64,000 bases of DNA from Paracoccus sp. MA (GCF_020990385.1 NZ_CP087598.1:2175001-2239000); one strand, 5' to 3'. Counted from the first letter of the stretch, positions 11,490-21,390 are shown. The notes: generated by a model from the letters alone, not told the origin. Made by a program: numbers and translations.

Positions 11490-13030
11490 AGCATCGCCTC
11501 GAGCGTTTCCAAGTGGTCCGCCTCGGCTGCCGGCTTGTCCCAGCGGATGCGGCTGATGCGGGGAAAGCGCATTGCCACGCCCGAACGGTGCCGGGTCGAG
11601 CGGTTCAGCCCCTCGAAGGCCACCTCGACCACCAGCTTCGGCGCCAGCGCCCGGACGGGCCCGTAACGCTCGACGGTGTTCTGGCGCACGAAACGGTCCA
11701 GCTCGCGCAGCTCGACATCGGTAAAGCCGAAATAGGCCTTGCCGACCGGCACCAGCTCGCCGCCATCCCACAGGCCGAAGGTGAAATCGGAATGAAAGCC
11801 CGAACGCTTGCCATGGCCCCGCTGCGCATAGATCAGCACCGCATCGACCACCATCGGGTCGCGCTTCCACTTGAACCAGGGCCCGCGCGGCCGGCCGGCG
11901 ACATAGGCGCTGTCGCGGCGCTTGATCATCACCCCCTCGATCACCGCCGCGGGCGGATCGGCACGCAGCGCGGCCAGATCCTCCCAGGTGGCGAAATCCA
12001 GCAGCGGCGAGATGTCGATGCGGGTGCCGAAATCCACCGCCTCCAGCACCGCGCGGCGCATCTCCAGCGGCTCGGCGCGCAGGTCGCGGCCCTCCCACAG
12101 CAGCAGGTCGTAAAGCCGCAAACCCGCCGGATGGCTGGACAGCAGGCCCTTGCCGACGGTCTTGCGGTTCAGCCGCTTCTGCAGCTCGCCGAAGGGCGCG
12201 ACCTCGCCCTCGCGGCGCACGATCAGCTCGCCATCGGCGCTGCCCTCGAACTCCATCGCCTCGACGACGTCGGGAAAGGCATGCGAGATGTCCTCGCCGG
12301 TGCGGGAATACAGCCGCCGCATGCCGCCTTCGCTGACCGCCTGCACGCGGATGCCATCCCATTTCCATTCCGCGAAATACGCGCCGGGGTCCAGCGCGCG
12401 CAGCTCGTCCAGATCGGTCGGCGTGGACAGCATCACCGGGCGGAACGGCGCCAGCGCCGCGCTGTCCGGCCGCGTCCCGCCGCCCAGCCAGCCGAACAGC
12501 GGCCCATAGGGCGGCGCGAGCCCGTGCCAGATCTCCTCGATCTCGGGGACCGAGGGCGCGCCCATCCCCGCCAGCGCCATCCGCGCCATGCGGGCCGAGA
12601 CGCCGACGCGCAGGTTGCCGGTGGCGAGCTTCAGGAAGGCCAGCCGCTCGGACGGGCCCAGCCGGTCCAGCATCGCGGCAATGGCGCCGGGCAGCGCCGC
12701 CTTGCCGGTGCCCTGCAGCAGCGCCACCGCCTGGGACAGCGAAGGATCATCCTCGGCCCCCTCGGGCCAGATCAGCGCGATGGTCTCGGCCAGGTCGCCG
12801 ACAAAATCATAGCTCAGCGCCAGAAGCTGGTCGTCGACCCGCTCGGCCGCCAGCCCGCGCAGAAGCGAGGGCGTGACCCGGCGCAGTTCCAGATCGCCGG
12901 TCAGCGCCGCCAGGGCCCAGCCGCGATCCGGGTCCGGCGTGCGTTCCAGATAGTGCTGCAAAAGCTGCAGCTTGGCATTGCGCGCCGGCGTGAAGGCCAG
13001 CCGTTCCAGCAGGGCGGCAAAGGCCTTCAT
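11486..13030 (-). CDS. ATP-dependent DNA ligase (ligase-associated repair operon)
   Basis: A 514-residue ATP-dependent DNA ligase. It contains the adenylation motif EWKWDGIR with the AMP-accepting Lys223, downstream nucleotidyltransferase motifs (DGELIV, EGVMIKRRDS, WFKWKRD) and an OB-fold C-terminal domain; the N-terminal 200 residues are the helical DNA-binding domain. The gene lies between the exonuclease and helicase genes with overlapping stop and start codons on both sides. It is an accessory repair ligase, distinct from the NAD-dependent replicative LigA. Confidence 0.92.
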   Translation of the reverse strand: MKAFAALLERLAFTPARNAKLQLLQHYLERTPDPDRGWALAALTGDLELRRVTPSLLRGLAAERVDDQLLALSYDFVGDLAETIALIWPEGAEDDPSLSQAVALLQGTGKAALPGAIAAMLDRLGPSERLAFLKLATGNLRVGVSARMARMALAGMGAPSVPEIEEIWHGLAPPYGPLFGWLGGGTRPDSAALAPFRPVMLSTPTDLDELRALDPGAYFAEWKWDGIRVQAVSEGGMRRLYSRTGEDISHAFPDVVEAMEFEGSADGELIVRREGEVAPFGELQKRLNRKTVGKGLLSSHPAGLRLYDLLLWEGRDLRAEPLEMRRAVLEAVDFGTRIDISPLLDFATWEDLAALRADPPAAVIEGVMIKRRDSAYVAGRPRGPWFKWKRDPMVVDAVLIYAQRGHGKRSGFHSDFTFGLWDGGELVPVGKAYFGFTDVELRELDRFVRQNTVERYGPVRALAPKLVVEVAFEGLNRSTRHRSGVAMRFPRISRIRWDKPAAEADHLETLEAML

Positions 13031-14016
13031 TCCGCCTCGTCCTCGTAACCCACCAGCCGCAGCGGCCGGGCGGGGATCTGCGCCAGCTCGCACCAGCGGA
13101 TCACGCCGTCCTCGGCGCCATGCGTGACCCAGACCTCGGCGGGCGCCAGTTCCGCCAGCGTCGCGGTCAGCGCCGGCCAGTCCACATGATCGCTGACGAC
13201 CAGGGGCAGTTCCACCCCGCGCTGCCGCGCCCGCGCCCGCACCGCCATCCAGCCCGAGGCGAAGCCGATCACCGGGTCGCGGAACCGCTGCACCCAGGGA
13301 CTGGCGAAGGCCGAGGGCGGCGCGATCACCAGCTGCGCTGCCACATCCTCGGCGGTGGCCGGCACCAGTGCGCCCAGATCGACGCCGCGGGCCGCATAGA
13401 AATCGCACAGCACCTTCAACGCGCCATGGATGGCGATGGGCGCGTCATAGCCGGCCTCTCGCATCAGGGCGATGACATGCTGCGCCTTGCCCAGCGCATA
13501 GGCGCCGACCAGATGCGGGCGGTCGGGAAACTCGGCCATGCTGGAGAGCAGCTTTTCCACCTGCGTCGCCGGGTCGGGAAAGCGGAACACCGGCAAGCCG
13601 AAGGTCGCCTCGGTCACGAAGACGTCGCAGGGCACCGGCTGGAAGGGCGCGCAGGTCGGGTTCGGCTGGCGCGCGTAATCGCCCGAGACGACGATGCGGC
13701 AGCCCCCCGCCTCGACGGCGATCTGGCTTGAGCCCAGCACATGCCCGGCCGGGTGGAATCCCACGGTGACGCCGCCGATGCGGGTTTCCCCTTCAGCCAC
13801 CTGGACCGAGCCCGCGAAGCCGTCGCCCATGCGCAGCCGCATGATCTCCAGCGTTTCGGCCGTGGCCATGACCGCGCCATGGCCGAAGCGGGCATGGTCG
13901 GAATGGCCGTGCGTGATCAGCGCGCGCTCGACCGGCTTCAGCGGGTCGATATGAAAGCCGCCTTCTGGGCAGAAAAGGCCGGCTTCGGTCGGGAACAGGA
14001 TGGAATCGGCGCGCAT
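13027..14016 (-). CDS. Ligase-associated MBL-fold DNA exonuclease
   Basis: This 329-residue metallo-beta-lactamase/beta-CASP protein has the metal-binding motif HGHSDH (residues 36-41) and downstream motifs PAGHVLGSSQI, VSGDY, SDHVDWP and WVTHG, similar to SNM1-type nucleases. It is the first gene of the leftward exonuclease-ligase-helicase-phosphoesterase operon, so its product probably trims damaged DNA ends before ligation. It overlaps the ligase start by 4 bases. The nuclease role is inferred from the family. Confidence 0.9.
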   Translation of the reverse strand: MRADSILFPTEAGLFCPEGGFHIDPLKPVERALITHGHSDHARFGHGAVMATAETLEIMRLRMGDGFAGSVQVAEGETRIGGVTVGFHPAGHVLGSSQIAVEAGGCRIVVSGDYARQPNPTCAPFQPVPCDVFVTEATFGLPVFRFPDPATQVEKLLSSMAEFPDRPHLVGAYALGKAQHVIALMREAGYDAPIAIHGALKVLCDFYAARGVDLGALVPATAEDVAAQLVIAPPSAFASPWVQRFRDPVIGFASGWMAVRARARQRGVELPLVVSDHVDWPALTATLAELAPAEVWVTHGAEDGVIRWCELAQIPARPLRLVGYEDEAE

Positions 14017-14046
14017 GATCCGAAGATGTAGAACATTTCGTGAAAA

Positions 14047-14520
14047 TCAAGCCGGGGACAGCGGCCGGCCCTCGAAGATCGTCTCCATCGAGAAAACGCC
14101 GGTGACGCGTTCCAGATCCATGTCGGCGATCAGTTGCTTGTAAAGCGCGTCATAGCCCGCCATGCCGCCCACCACCGCCTTGGCCATGTAGTCCCATTCG
14201 CCGCCGATGCGGTGGAACTCGGTGATCTGCGGCAGCGACTCGATCCGGGCGCGAAAGCGCCGCGCCCAGGCGTCGTCGTGATGGCGGGTGCGGATCATGA
14301 TGAACACCGTCAGCCCCAGCCCCAGCGCCGCGGCGTCGATGACCGCGCGGCTGCCTTGCAGCACCCCGGCCTCGGTCAGCCGCTGCAAGCGCCGCCAGCA
14401 GGCGTTCTGCGACAGGCCCACCCGCTCGGCCAGCTCGCGTTGCGACAGGCTGGCATCGCGCTGCAGCAGCGCCAGCAGGCGGTTGTCGATTTCATCAATC
14501 AAGAAAGTTTTATCGTTCAT
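14047..14520 (-). CDS. Lrp/AsnC family transcriptional regulator
   Basis: A 157-residue regulator with an N-terminal winged helix-turn-helix (DIDNRLLALLQRDASLSQRELAERVGLSQ region, about residues 10-55) and a C-terminal RAM ligand-binding domain. Such proteins form octameric complexes that sense amino acids. It is divergent from the class V aminotransferase gene 92 bases away, which is therefore its likely target. The specific effector cannot be read from the sequence. Confidence 0.9.
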   Translation of the reverse strand: MNDKTFLIDEIDNRLLALLQRDASLSQRELAERVGLSQNACWRRLQRLTEAGVLQGSRAVIDAAALGLGLTVFIMIRTRHHDDAWARRFRARIESLPQITEFHRIGGEWDYMAKAVVGGMAGYDALYKQLIADMDLERVTGVFSMETIFEGRPLSPA

Positions 14521-14539
14521 TTGACAACCAAAATACAGG

Positions 14540-14553
14540 ATATCGGCTGATAT
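14540..14553. promoter_or_regulatory. Candidate Lrp-type operator
   Basis: The inverted repeat ATATC-GGCT-GATAT lies in the 91-base divergent gap between the Lrp-family gene and the aminotransferase. It is short and AT-rich in a GC-rich context, as Lrp/AsnC sites often are. No binding is shown. Confidence 0.35.
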
Positions 14554-14611
14554 TAAGAATGATTCCTCGGCCTTTGCGGGTCAAGATGCGCGCATGAAGA
14601 CGAGGAACCCG

Positions 14612-16015
14612 ATGCCGCCTTTCGACAGCTACCTCGCCCGGCTGGGCAACGATCCGATGCAGGTGATCCATGACGGCGTGATCGGCCGCGACGCGGTGAT
14701 CGACGGCCCTTTCGGGCCGCGGCGGATGATCTATGCCGATTACATCGCCTCGGGCCGGGCGCTGCGGCCCATCGAGGACTGGGTGATGGAAAACGTCCTG
14801 CCCTGGTATGCCAACAGCCATACCGAGGCCAGCCATTGCGGCGGCACCATGACCCGGATGCGCCGCGCCGCACGCGAGGCGATCGGCGCGATCACCCATG
14901 CCGGGGCAGAGCATGCGGTGATCTTCACCGGCGCGGGCGCAACGCAGGGCATCAACCGGCTGGTGCACCTGCTGGGCGCGGGGCCCGGCACGACGGTGCT
15001 GATCGGACCTTACGAGCATCACTCGAACATCCTGCCCTGGCGCGAAAGCGGCGCCGAGGTCGTGACCATCCCCGAAGCCGCCACCGGCGGGCCGGATCTG
15101 GCGGCTTTGCAGCAGGCGCTGGTGCGGGCCGAGGGGCCGGTGATCGGCAGCTTCTCGGCCGCCTCGAATGTCACCGGCACGCTGACCGACGTGGCAGAGG
15201 TGACGCGCTTGCTGAAGGCGGCTGGGGCCAAGGTGGTCTGGGACCATGCCGGCGGCGCGCCCTATCTGCCCATCGACATGCGGCTGGGCATGGATGCGGT
15301 GGTGATCTCGCCGCACAAGTTCATCGGCGGGCCGGGCGCCTCGGGCGTCCTGATCCTGCGCCGCGAGGCGGTGATCGCCGACCGCCCCAGCCTGCCCGGC
15401 GGCGGCACGGTGCGTTTCGTATCGCCCGAGAGCCACGACTATGCCCTGTCGCTGGAGGCGCGCGAGGAAGGCGGCACCCCGAACGTGATCGGCGACATCC
15501 GCGCCGCGCTGGTCTTCCTGACCAAGGCCGCCGTGGGTCAGGACGCCATCGACGCGCGCAATGCCGAATGGCTGGCGCTGGGGATGGCGCGGCTAAGGAA
15601 CCATCCGAGGATCGAGCTGCTGGGCAATCCGGACGCGCCGCGCCTGCCCTTCTTCAGCTTCCGCATCCGCGACGGGCGGGGCGGCTTTGTCCATCAGCAA
15701 TTGGCGACGCGGATGCTGTCGGACCTTTACGGCGTGCAGGCGCGCGGCGGTTGCGCCTGCGCCGGGCCTTACGTCCATCACCTGCTGGGGCTGGGCCCCG
15801 AGGATTCGGCCCGGCTGCGCGCCGCCATCCTGGCCGGGGACGAGATCGAGAAGCCCGGTTTCGTGCGGCTGAACCTGTGCTGGGCCGCCCCGCTTGCCGA
15901 AATCGAGGCGATCCTGGACGCCGTCTGCGACCTGGCCGAACGCGCGCCGGATCACCTGGCGCATTACCGCTGCGACCGCGCCACGGCGATCTTCACCCCG
16001 GTGGCGGCGGAGTAG
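14612..16015 (+). CDS. Aminotransferase class V / cysteine-desulfurase-like protein
   Basis: A 467-residue PLP enzyme. The cofactor lysine lies in SPHKFIGGPGASG (Lys236), the PLP-binding aspartate in VVWDHAGGAPY, and a C-terminal GGCACAGPY segment supplies cysteines as in desulfurases and selenocysteine-lyase-like proteins. The ATG at 14612 has AGGA 5 bases upstream; an in-frame ATG at 14594 would add six residues. It is divergent from an Lrp-type regulator, which suggests amino-acid-responsive control. The substrate is not clear. Confidence 0.83.
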   Translation: MPPFDSYLARLGNDPMQVIHDGVIGRDAVIDGPFGPRRMIYADYIASGRALRPIEDWVMENVLPWYANSHTEASHCGGTMTRMRRAAREAIGAITHAGAEHAVIFTGAGATQGINRLVHLLGAGPGTTVLIGPYEHHSNILPWRESGAEVVTIPEAATGGPDLAALQQALVRAEGPVIGSFSAASNVTGTLTDVAEVTRLLKAAGAKVVWDHAGGAPYLPIDMRLGMDAVVISPHKFIGGPGASGVLILRREAVIADRPSLPGGGTVRFVSPESHDYALSLEAREEGGTPNVIGDIRAALVFLTKAAVGQDAIDARNAEWLALGMARLRNHPRIELLGNPDAPRLPFFSFRIRDGRGGFVHQQLATRMLSDLYGVQARGGCACAGPYVHHLLGLGPEDSARLRAAILAGDEIEKPGFVRLNLCWAAPLAEIEAILDAVCDLAERAPDHLAHYRCDRATAIFTPVAAE

Positions 16016-16691
16016 CGCGGCAGGCGACATAGTCGCGCACCAGGGCCACGCGGCGGGGCCGGAAGCTTTCTCCGCCCGGCCGCATGGCCCGGATGCGCGG
16101 GATGTGGAAGGTGCGGAAATCCTGCCGCAGCCGGCAATGCGCCAGCAGCATCATGTGATTGTCGCTGTAGGACATGCCCAGCGGCCAGATCTCGCGCGTG
16201 CTGGCCCGGCCCTGCAGGTCCAGATAGTCGATGATCAGGCTGCGCTCTTCCCACAAAGCCTGACGCAGCAGGGCCATGTCCACCTGCGGACTGGGACGCT
16301 GCGCCGGCTCGCGGAACAGCCGCATGGTGGCGTGCATGGCATGGCGGCCCTGGCTTTCCGGCAGGGTGGCGATGATGCGGGCCATGGCATCCTCGCCCGC
16401 GCGGGTCAGTTCGGGATCGCCCAGCGTGCGCAGGCCCGAGATGGCGAGCAGCAGCGCCTCGATCTCCAGCCGCGAGAAGCTTTGCGGCGGCAGGGCGGGG
16501 TCCTCGGTCAGCGTATAGCCCAGCCCCGCCTCGCCGTCGATCAGCGCGCCGCCGGCGCGCAGCGTGGCGATGTCGCGATAGAGCTGGCGGAGGGAGACGC
16601 CGGTCTCCTCGGCCAGCCGCGCGGCGGTCACCGGCGCGGGCAGGCGGCGCATCGCGTCCATCAGGCGCATCAGCCGGTCGGTGCGGGACAT
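15993..16691 (-). CDS. YafY-type WYL-domain transcriptional regulator
   Basis: A 232-residue protein with an N-terminal DeoR-like helix-turn-helix (MSRTDRLMRLMDAMRRLP, ARLAEETGVSLRQLYRDIATL) and a C-terminal WYL effector domain (SLIIDYLDLQGRAS, PLGMSYSDNHMMLLAHCR). The ATG at 16691 has AAGGTGA upstream. Its end overlaps the tail of the aminotransferase gene by 23 bases. The divergent GST-like gene, about 60 bases away, is the likely target. The ligand is unknown. Confidence 0.86.
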   Translation of the reverse strand: MSRTDRLMRLMDAMRRLPAPVTAARLAEETGVSLRQLYRDIATLRAGGALIDGEAGLGYTLTEDPALPPQSFSRLEIEALLLAISGLRTLGDPELTRAGEDAMARIIATLPESQGRHAMHATMRLFREPAQRPSPQVDMALLRQALWEERSLIIDYLDLQGRASTREIWPLGMSYSDNHMMLLAHCRLRQDFRTFHIPRIRAMRPGGESFRPRRVALVRDYVACRATPPPPG

Positions 16692-16751
16692 GCTGTCACC
16701 TTCTGTCAGGGGGCCGGCCCCATCATGCCCCCGCAACCAAAGGAGGCCAAG

Positions 16752-17345
16752 ATGCTGACCCTATACCATGCCCCGAAAAGCCGCTCTTCCAGCATCCTCG
16801 TGCTGCTGGACGAATTGGGGATCAGGGACAAGGTGGATATCCGCACCGTCACCATCCCGCGCCAGGACGGCTCGGGCGGGCGCGATCCGGCCAATCCGCA
16901 TCCCGAGGGCAAGGTGCCCTATCTGGTCAACGGCGAGGACTGGGTGCGCGAGCGCGGCGCCGTCGTGCTTTACCTGACCGACATGTTTCCCGAGGCCGGG
17001 CTGGGCCCGCTGCCGGGCGACCCGAGGCGCGGCCAGTATCTCAGCTGGCTCAGCTGGTATCAGGGCGTGCTGGAACCGGTCGCGATCCTGAGCTTCTTCA
17101 GGATCGAGCATCCGGCCTTGACCGCGACCCTGCGCGACTACGACACCGCCCTGCAGCGGCTGGACGAGGTGCTGTCGGGGCAGCCCTACCTGCTGGGCGG
17201 CGATTTGTCGGCCGCCGACCTGCTGGTCGCAGGCCTGTTCCTGTATTTCGGCGAAAGCATGCCGCGCACGCCCGCCGTCGACGCCTGGGCGCGGCGGATT
17301 CAGTCCCGCCCCTCGATGGCACGCGCGGCCGAGGGCGACGGCTGA
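16752..17345 (+). CDS. Glutathione S-transferase family protein
   Basis: This 197-residue protein has an N-terminal thioredoxin-fold GST domain (MLTLYHAPKSRSSSILVLLDE; cis-proline region EGKVPYLV) and a C-terminal helical domain with the GST N-capping box-like LLGGDLSAADLLVAGLF. A perfect AGGAGG lies 6 bases before the ATG. It is divergent from a WYL regulator and probably controlled by it. GSTs conjugate glutathione or reduce substrates; the actual substrate is unknown. Confidence 0.85.
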   Translation: MLTLYHAPKSRSSSILVLLDELGIRDKVDIRTVTIPRQDGSGGRDPANPHPEGKVPYLVNGEDWVRERGAVVLYLTDMFPEAGLGPLPGDPRRGQYLSWLSWYQGVLEPVAILSFFRIEHPALTATLRDYDTALQRLDEVLSGQPYLLGGDLSAADLLVAGLFLYFGESMPRTPAVDAWARRIQSRPSMARAAEGDG

Positions 17346-18223
17346 GACGCGGCCGCGGCGGGCAGCTTGGCCAGCTGCACCATCAGGATGCCCGCCGCCA
17401 CGATCATCGCGCCGATCACGTCCGAGGCGCCGAATCGCTCGCCCAGCATCACCGCGGCGATGGCGACGCCGAAGATCGGCGACAGGAAGTGAAAGGTCGC
17501 CGCCCGCACCGCGCCGATGCGGTTCACCAGCCGGAACCACAGCAAGGTCGCGCCGATGCCCGGCACGGCCACGGTATAGGCAAAGGCCCAGAGCAGGCCC
17601 GCGCTCCACGCCACCGGGCGACCCCATTCCATCAGCACCGCCGGGACCAGCAGCAGGACGGCGCCCACCGCCATCTGCAGGCCCACCATCATCATCATGT
17701 TGCGGCTGCCCCCGGCCCCGCGCGCCGCCAGCGTGGCGAAGGTCAGCGCCACCATGCCGATCAGGCACAGGATCACCCCGGGCACGTCCAGCCCGTGCTG
17801 CAGCCGCACCCCCATGATCAGCGTGACGCCGGCCACACCCGCGACCAGCCCGGCCACGGCGATGGGGCGCAGCCGCTCGGCATAGAGCAGCCAGCCCAGG
17901 AAGGCGACGACCAGCGGCATCATCGAGGCGATGATGGCCGAGACCGAGGCCTCGACATATTGCATGGCGACCCAGCTGAACCCGAGGTAGAGCGCGTTCT
18001 GGCACAGGCCGAACAGGACCACCGTGCGCCATTCGCCGCGGCTCAGCCGCCAGCTCTGGCCCATGGCGCGGGCCAGCGGGATCGCCACCAGGGCGGACAG
18101 GCCGAAGCGAATGACCAGCGCGGTCAGCGGCGGCGCGGCCGTGACGATCATGCGTGTCGAGGTGAAGGCCGAGGCCCAGAGGACCGCGAAGCCGAAACCC
18201 ATCAGAATGGCCCTGAAATCCAT
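17300..18223 (-). CDS. EamA/DMT family membrane transporter
   Basis: A 307-residue inner-membrane protein with ten hydrophobic helices arranged as two EamA repeats (GFGFAVLWASAFTSTR; GVTLIMGVRL; YTVAVPGIGATLLWFRLVNRIGA). The family exports metabolites or amino acids. I chose the ATG at 18223, giving MDFRAILMGFG; an upstream GTG would add nine Gly-rich residues. The 3' end overlaps the GST-like gene by 46 bases, tail to tail. The substrate is unknown. Confidence 0.85.
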   Translation of the reverse strand: MDFRAILMGFGFAVLWASAFTSTRMIVTAAPPLTALVIRFGLSALVAIPLARAMGQSWRLSRGEWRTVVLFGLCQNALYLGFSWVAMQYVEASVSAIIASMMPLVVAFLGWLLYAERLRPIAVAGLVAGVAGVTLIMGVRLQHGLDVPGVILCLIGMVALTFATLAARGAGGSRNMMMMVGLQMAVGAVLLLVPAVLMEWGRPVAWSAGLLWAFAYTVAVPGIGATLLWFRLVNRIGAVRAATFHFLSPIFGVAIAAVMLGERFGASDVIGAMIVAAGILMVQLAKLPAAAASQPSPSAARAIEGRD

Positions 18224-18312
18224 CTCGCCCCCCCTGCCCTTGCCCCCCATGGGCTAGCAGATGGGCCGGCGGGCGCAAGGGCCCGGACCGGATCGGCGCC
18301 GGATCGGCGGCC

Positions 18313-18346
18313 GGAAAAGAAAGAAGCCGCGCAGGTCATGCGCGGC
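18313..18346 (-). terminator. Intrinsic terminator after the HU gene
   Basis: On the minus strand, GCCGCGCA and TGCGCGGC form a perfect 8-base-pair stem with a five-base loop, followed by TTCTTTCTTTTCC, about 25 bases after the HU stop codon. Confidence 0.8.
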
Positions 18347-18370
18347 CCCTTATGCGGCGAAAGCCGAAAC

Positions 18371-18670
18371 TCAGGCGTTCACGCTGTCCTTCAGCGCCTT
18401 GGCGATGGTGACCTTGACCACCTTGTCGGCCGGCTTGGTCATCATTTCCTGGGTCTGCGGGTTGCGGACCTGACGCTCGGGGCGGGCGCGGCAGGCGACC
18501 TTGCCGATGCCCGGCAGGGTGACGGCGCCACCTTCGGCAACGGTGCGCGACACGACGGCCGAAAGCGCGTCAAGAGCCGCGGCGGCGGTCTTCTTGTCGC
18601 TGCCCATTTCATCGGCCAGCGTGGCGACGAGCTGAGTCTTGGTCATCGGTTTCGAAGCGGCCTGGGCCAT
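18371..18670 (-). CDS. HU family DNA-binding protein
   Basis: A 99-residue histone-like protein that bends and compacts DNA. It has the usual dimerising N-terminal helices (KTQLVATLADEMGSDKKTAAAALDAL), the GAVTLPGIGKV hairpin and the basic arm around ARPERQVRNPQTQEM. It is slightly longer than typical HU because of about ten extra N-terminal residues. A strong GAGGAGAC ribosome-binding region precedes the ATG. The gene stands alone with its own terminator and a tandem repeat in its upstream region. Confidence 0.92.
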   Translation of the reverse strand: MAQAASKPMTKTQLVATLADEMGSDKKTAAAALDALSAVVSRTVAEGGAVTLPGIGKVACRARPERQVRNPQTQEMMTKPADKVVKVTIAKALKDSVNA

Positions 18671-18741
18671 ATTCTGTCTCCTCGTTGTTCCCCGTTCGGG
18701 AAATTTTCGGACGCCACCTTGGCGGCACGCCTGCCGCTACA

Positions 18742-18776
18742 CAAGCTTTTTCGGCGCAGATCAAGCTTTTTCGGCG
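18742..18776 (-). repeat. 15-base tandem repeat upstream of HU
   Basis: CGCCGAAAAAGCTTG on the minus strand occurs twice with a 20-base period, at 18762-18776 and 18742-18756, in the 151-base gap upstream of the HU start. Two helical turns between copies would place bound proteins on one face of the DNA, so a regulatory site is possible. Confidence 0.6.
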
Positions 18777-18821
18777 GTTTTCCCCAGCAAACGCTGCGAA
18801 ATTCGCCGCCAAAGCGCGGTT

Positions 18822-20306
18822 CTAGAGGAAGGCCGTCTCGTTGAAGGACCTCAACTTGCGCGAGTGGATGCGTTCCAGGGGTGTCGCGCGCAGCTTTTCC
18901 ATGGCGCGGATGCCGATCAGCAGGTGGTTCGCGACCTGGGTGCGATAGAAATCCGTGGCCATGCCGGGCAGCTTCAGCTCTCCGTGCAGCGGCTTGTCGC
19001 TGACGCAAAGCAGCGTGCCATAGGGCACCCGGAAGCGGAAGCCGTTCGCGGCGATGGTGGCGCTTTCCATGTCCAGCGCGATGGCGCGCGACTGCGACAG
19101 GCGCTGCACCGGGCCGGACTGGTCGCGCAATTCCCAGTTGCGGTTGTCGATGGTGGCCACCGTGCCGGTGCGCATGATGCGCTTGAGCTCGTAGCCGTCC
19201 AGCTGCGTGACCTCGGCCACCGCCTCCTGCAGGGCGACCTGCACCTCGGCCAGGGCCGGGATCGGCACCCAGACCGGCAAATCGTCGTCCAGCACGTGAT
19301 CCTCGCGCAGATAGGCATGGGCGAGCACGAAATCGCCCAGGGACTGGCTGTTGCGAAGGCCGGCGCAATGACCGACCATCAGCCAGGCATGCGGGCGCAG
19401 CACGGCGATGTGGTCGGTCGCGGTCTTGGCGTTGGACGGTCCCACGCCGATATTGACCAGCGTGATGCCGTCGCCGTCCGGGCGCTTGAGGTGATAGGCC
19501 GGCATCTGCGGCATCTTGGCGCCGGTGGCGATGATATCCTCGGGGCGTTCCAGGATCTGGTTTCCCGGCGCGACGAAGCCCGTATAGCCCGAATCCGGAT
19601 CGGCCAGCGCGCGGCGGGCGAAGGCCTCGAACTCGTCCACATAGAACTGGTAGTTGGTGAACATCACGAAATTCTGGAAATGCTCGGGCAGGGTCGCGGT
19701 GTAATGCGCCAGCCGGGCCAGCGAATAGTCGACGCGCTGCGCGGTAAAGGGCGCCAGCGGGTGGCTGCCGTCCGGGTTCGGCCCCGCGGTGCCGTTCACG
19801 ATATCGTCGTTCATGGTGTTCAGGTCCGGCACGTCGAAGACGTCGCGCAGCGAATAGTCCAGCACGCCTTCCTGCGGGACGTTCAGGTCGCTTTGCGTCG
19901 CCACGGCGAAATGCACCGGCATCGGCGTGCCGCTGTCGCCGATCGCCACCGCCACGCCGTGATTGCGCATCAGCAGGCCGATCTGCTCGGTCAGGTAGCC
20001 GCGGAACAGGTCGGGCCGGGTGATCGAGGCCGAATAGGTGCCGGGCAGCGCGACATGGCCGAAGGACAGGCGCGAATCCGTCTTGGAATGCACCGGCACG
20101 GTCATGCGCAGTTCCGGGTAGAAGGCGCGATAGCGCGCCGCCGGCCGGCCGCCCTGCAGCGTGGCCAGGAACCGGTCCAGCAGGAAATGCGACGCCCGCT
20201 CGTAAAGCGCGATCAGCTGGGCCACGGCGGCGGCCGGGTCGTCGAAATAGACCCGCTCGGCAGGCTCGGGCGTTTCGATGGGAAGTCTCCGGCGGTCGGT
20301 CATCAT
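18822..20306 (-). CDS. amn: AMP nucleosidase
   Basis: Amn hydrolyses AMP to adenine and ribose 5-phosphate and helps balance adenylate pools. The 494-residue protein matches the two-domain family (an N-terminal Amn-specific domain and a C-terminal nucleoside-phosphorylase fold with [16 protein letters not shown] and [21 protein letters not shown]). Of two adjacent ATGs the first, at 20306, has GGAG five bases ahead. It is divergent from the luciferase-like gene. Length is close to the E. coli protein. Confidence 0.92.
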   Translation of the reverse strand: MMTDRRRLPIETPEPAERVYFDDPAAAVAQLIALYERASHFLLDRFLATLQGGRPAARYRAFYPELRMTVPVHSKTDSRLSFGHVALPGTYSASITRPDLFRGYLTEQIGLLMRNHGVAVAIGDSGTPMPVHFAVATQSDLNVPQEGVLDYSLRDVFDVPDLNTMNDDIVNGTAGPNPDGSHPLAPFTAQRVDYSLARLAHYTATLPEHFQNFVMFTNYQFYVDEFEAFARRALADPDSGYTGFVAPGNQILERPEDIIATGAKMPQMPAYHLKRPDGDGITLVNIGVGPSNAKTATDHIAVLRPHAWLMVGHCAGLRNSQSLGDFVLAHAYLREDHVLDDDLPVWVPIPALAEVQVALQEAVAEVTQLDGYELKRIMRTGTVATIDNRNWELRDQSGPVQRLSQSRAIALDMESATIAANGFRFRVPYGTLLCVSDKPLHGELKLPGMATDFYRTQVANHLLIGIRAMEKLRATPLERIHSRKLRSFNETAFL

Positions 20307-20403
20307 GCGCGCTCTCCAGTTTCGGCGGAGAGTGCCAGCGCCGCCGCGGGCTGGCAAGCCGGCAGCGCAGGCCTTATCTGACAGGGGCAAAGGAGTGATC
20401 CGC

Positions 20404-21390
20404 ATGGAATTTTCCATTCTCGACCTGGCGGTGGTGGCCGAAGGCTCGGACGCGCGGCGGGCCATCGCCAATTCCGTCGCGCTCGCGCAAGCCGCCGAAG
20501 GCTGGGGTTACAGCCGTTTCTGGCTGGCCGAGCATCACAACATGCCCGGCATCGCCAGCGCCGCCACCGCGGTGCTGATCGGCCATGTCGCCGATCATAC
20601 GCAAACCATCCGCGTCGGCGCCGGCGGGGTCATGCTGCCGAACCACGCGCCGCTGGCCATCGCCGAGCAGTTCGGCACGCTGGCGACGATCCACGGCGAC
20701 CGCATCGATCTGGGCCTGGGCCGCGCGCCGGGCGGCGACGGCGCGGTGATGCATGCGCTGCGCCGTTCGATGCAGCGCAACGAGGATTTCCCCAACGACG
20801 TGGTCGAGCTGCTGCGCTATCTGGGCCCGCCGCGCCCCGGCGCCCCGGTGGCGGCGCATCCGGGCGAAGGCACGAACGTGCCGGTCTGGATCCTCGGTTC
20901 GTCGCTCTATGGCGCCAGCCTCGCCGCCGCGCTTGGCCTGCCCTATGCCTTTGCCAGCCATTTCGCGCCGGGCGATCTCGACCAGGCCGTGCAGCTTTAC
21001 CGCGACCGCTTCGAGCCGACCGAATTCGGCACCCGGCCGCGCTTCATGCTGGCGGTGAACGTCATCGCGGCCGAGACCGATGCCGAGGCGCAGCGCCTGC
21101 GCACAAGCCAGATGATCAGCTTCGCCCGGCTGCGGCTGGGCATGCCCGGCCTGCTGCCGCCGCCGGTCGAGGACGTGCTGGACGCGATCCCGGTGCGCAT
21201 CCTGCCCGCCGTCGAGCATGCGCTTTCGGTCAGCGCGGTCGGCGCGCCGGAAACCGTCGCAGCCCGGCTGGAGGAGCTGATCGCCCGCCACCGCCCCGAC
21301 GAGCTGATCCTCGTCGGCAATATCCACGACCAGGCCGCGCGGCACCGTTCCTTTGCCATCGCGGCCGAGATCCTGCGGGGGCGCGCATGA
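20404..21390 (+). CDS. Luciferase-like (LLM class) flavin-dependent oxidoreductase
   Basis: A 328-residue TIM-barrel protein of the bacterial-luciferase-like monooxygenase class, with the family start [12 protein letters not shown], the segment [18 protein letters not shown], and [12 protein letters not shown]. Members use reduced FMN or F420; in this kind of organism FMN is likelier. The ATG at 20404 follows AAAGGAG. The stop overlaps the next gene by 4 bases, so both are likely one transcript. The substrate is unknown. Confidence 0.87.
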   Translation: MEFSILDLAVVAEGSDARRAIANSVALAQAAEGWGYSRFWLAEHHNMPGIASAATAVLIGHVADHTQTIRVGAGGVMLPNHAPLAIAEQFGTLATIHGDRIDLGLGRAPGGDGAVMHALRRSMQRNEDFPNDVVELLRYLGPPRPGAPVAAHPGEGTNVPVWILGSSLYGASLAAALGLPYAFASHFAPGDLDQAVQLYRDRFEPTEFGTRPRFMLAVNVIAAETDAEAQRLRTSQMISFARLRLGMPGLLPPPVEDVLDAIPVRILPAVEHALSVSAVGAPETVAARLEELIARHRPDELILVGNIHDQAARHRSFAIAAEILRGRA

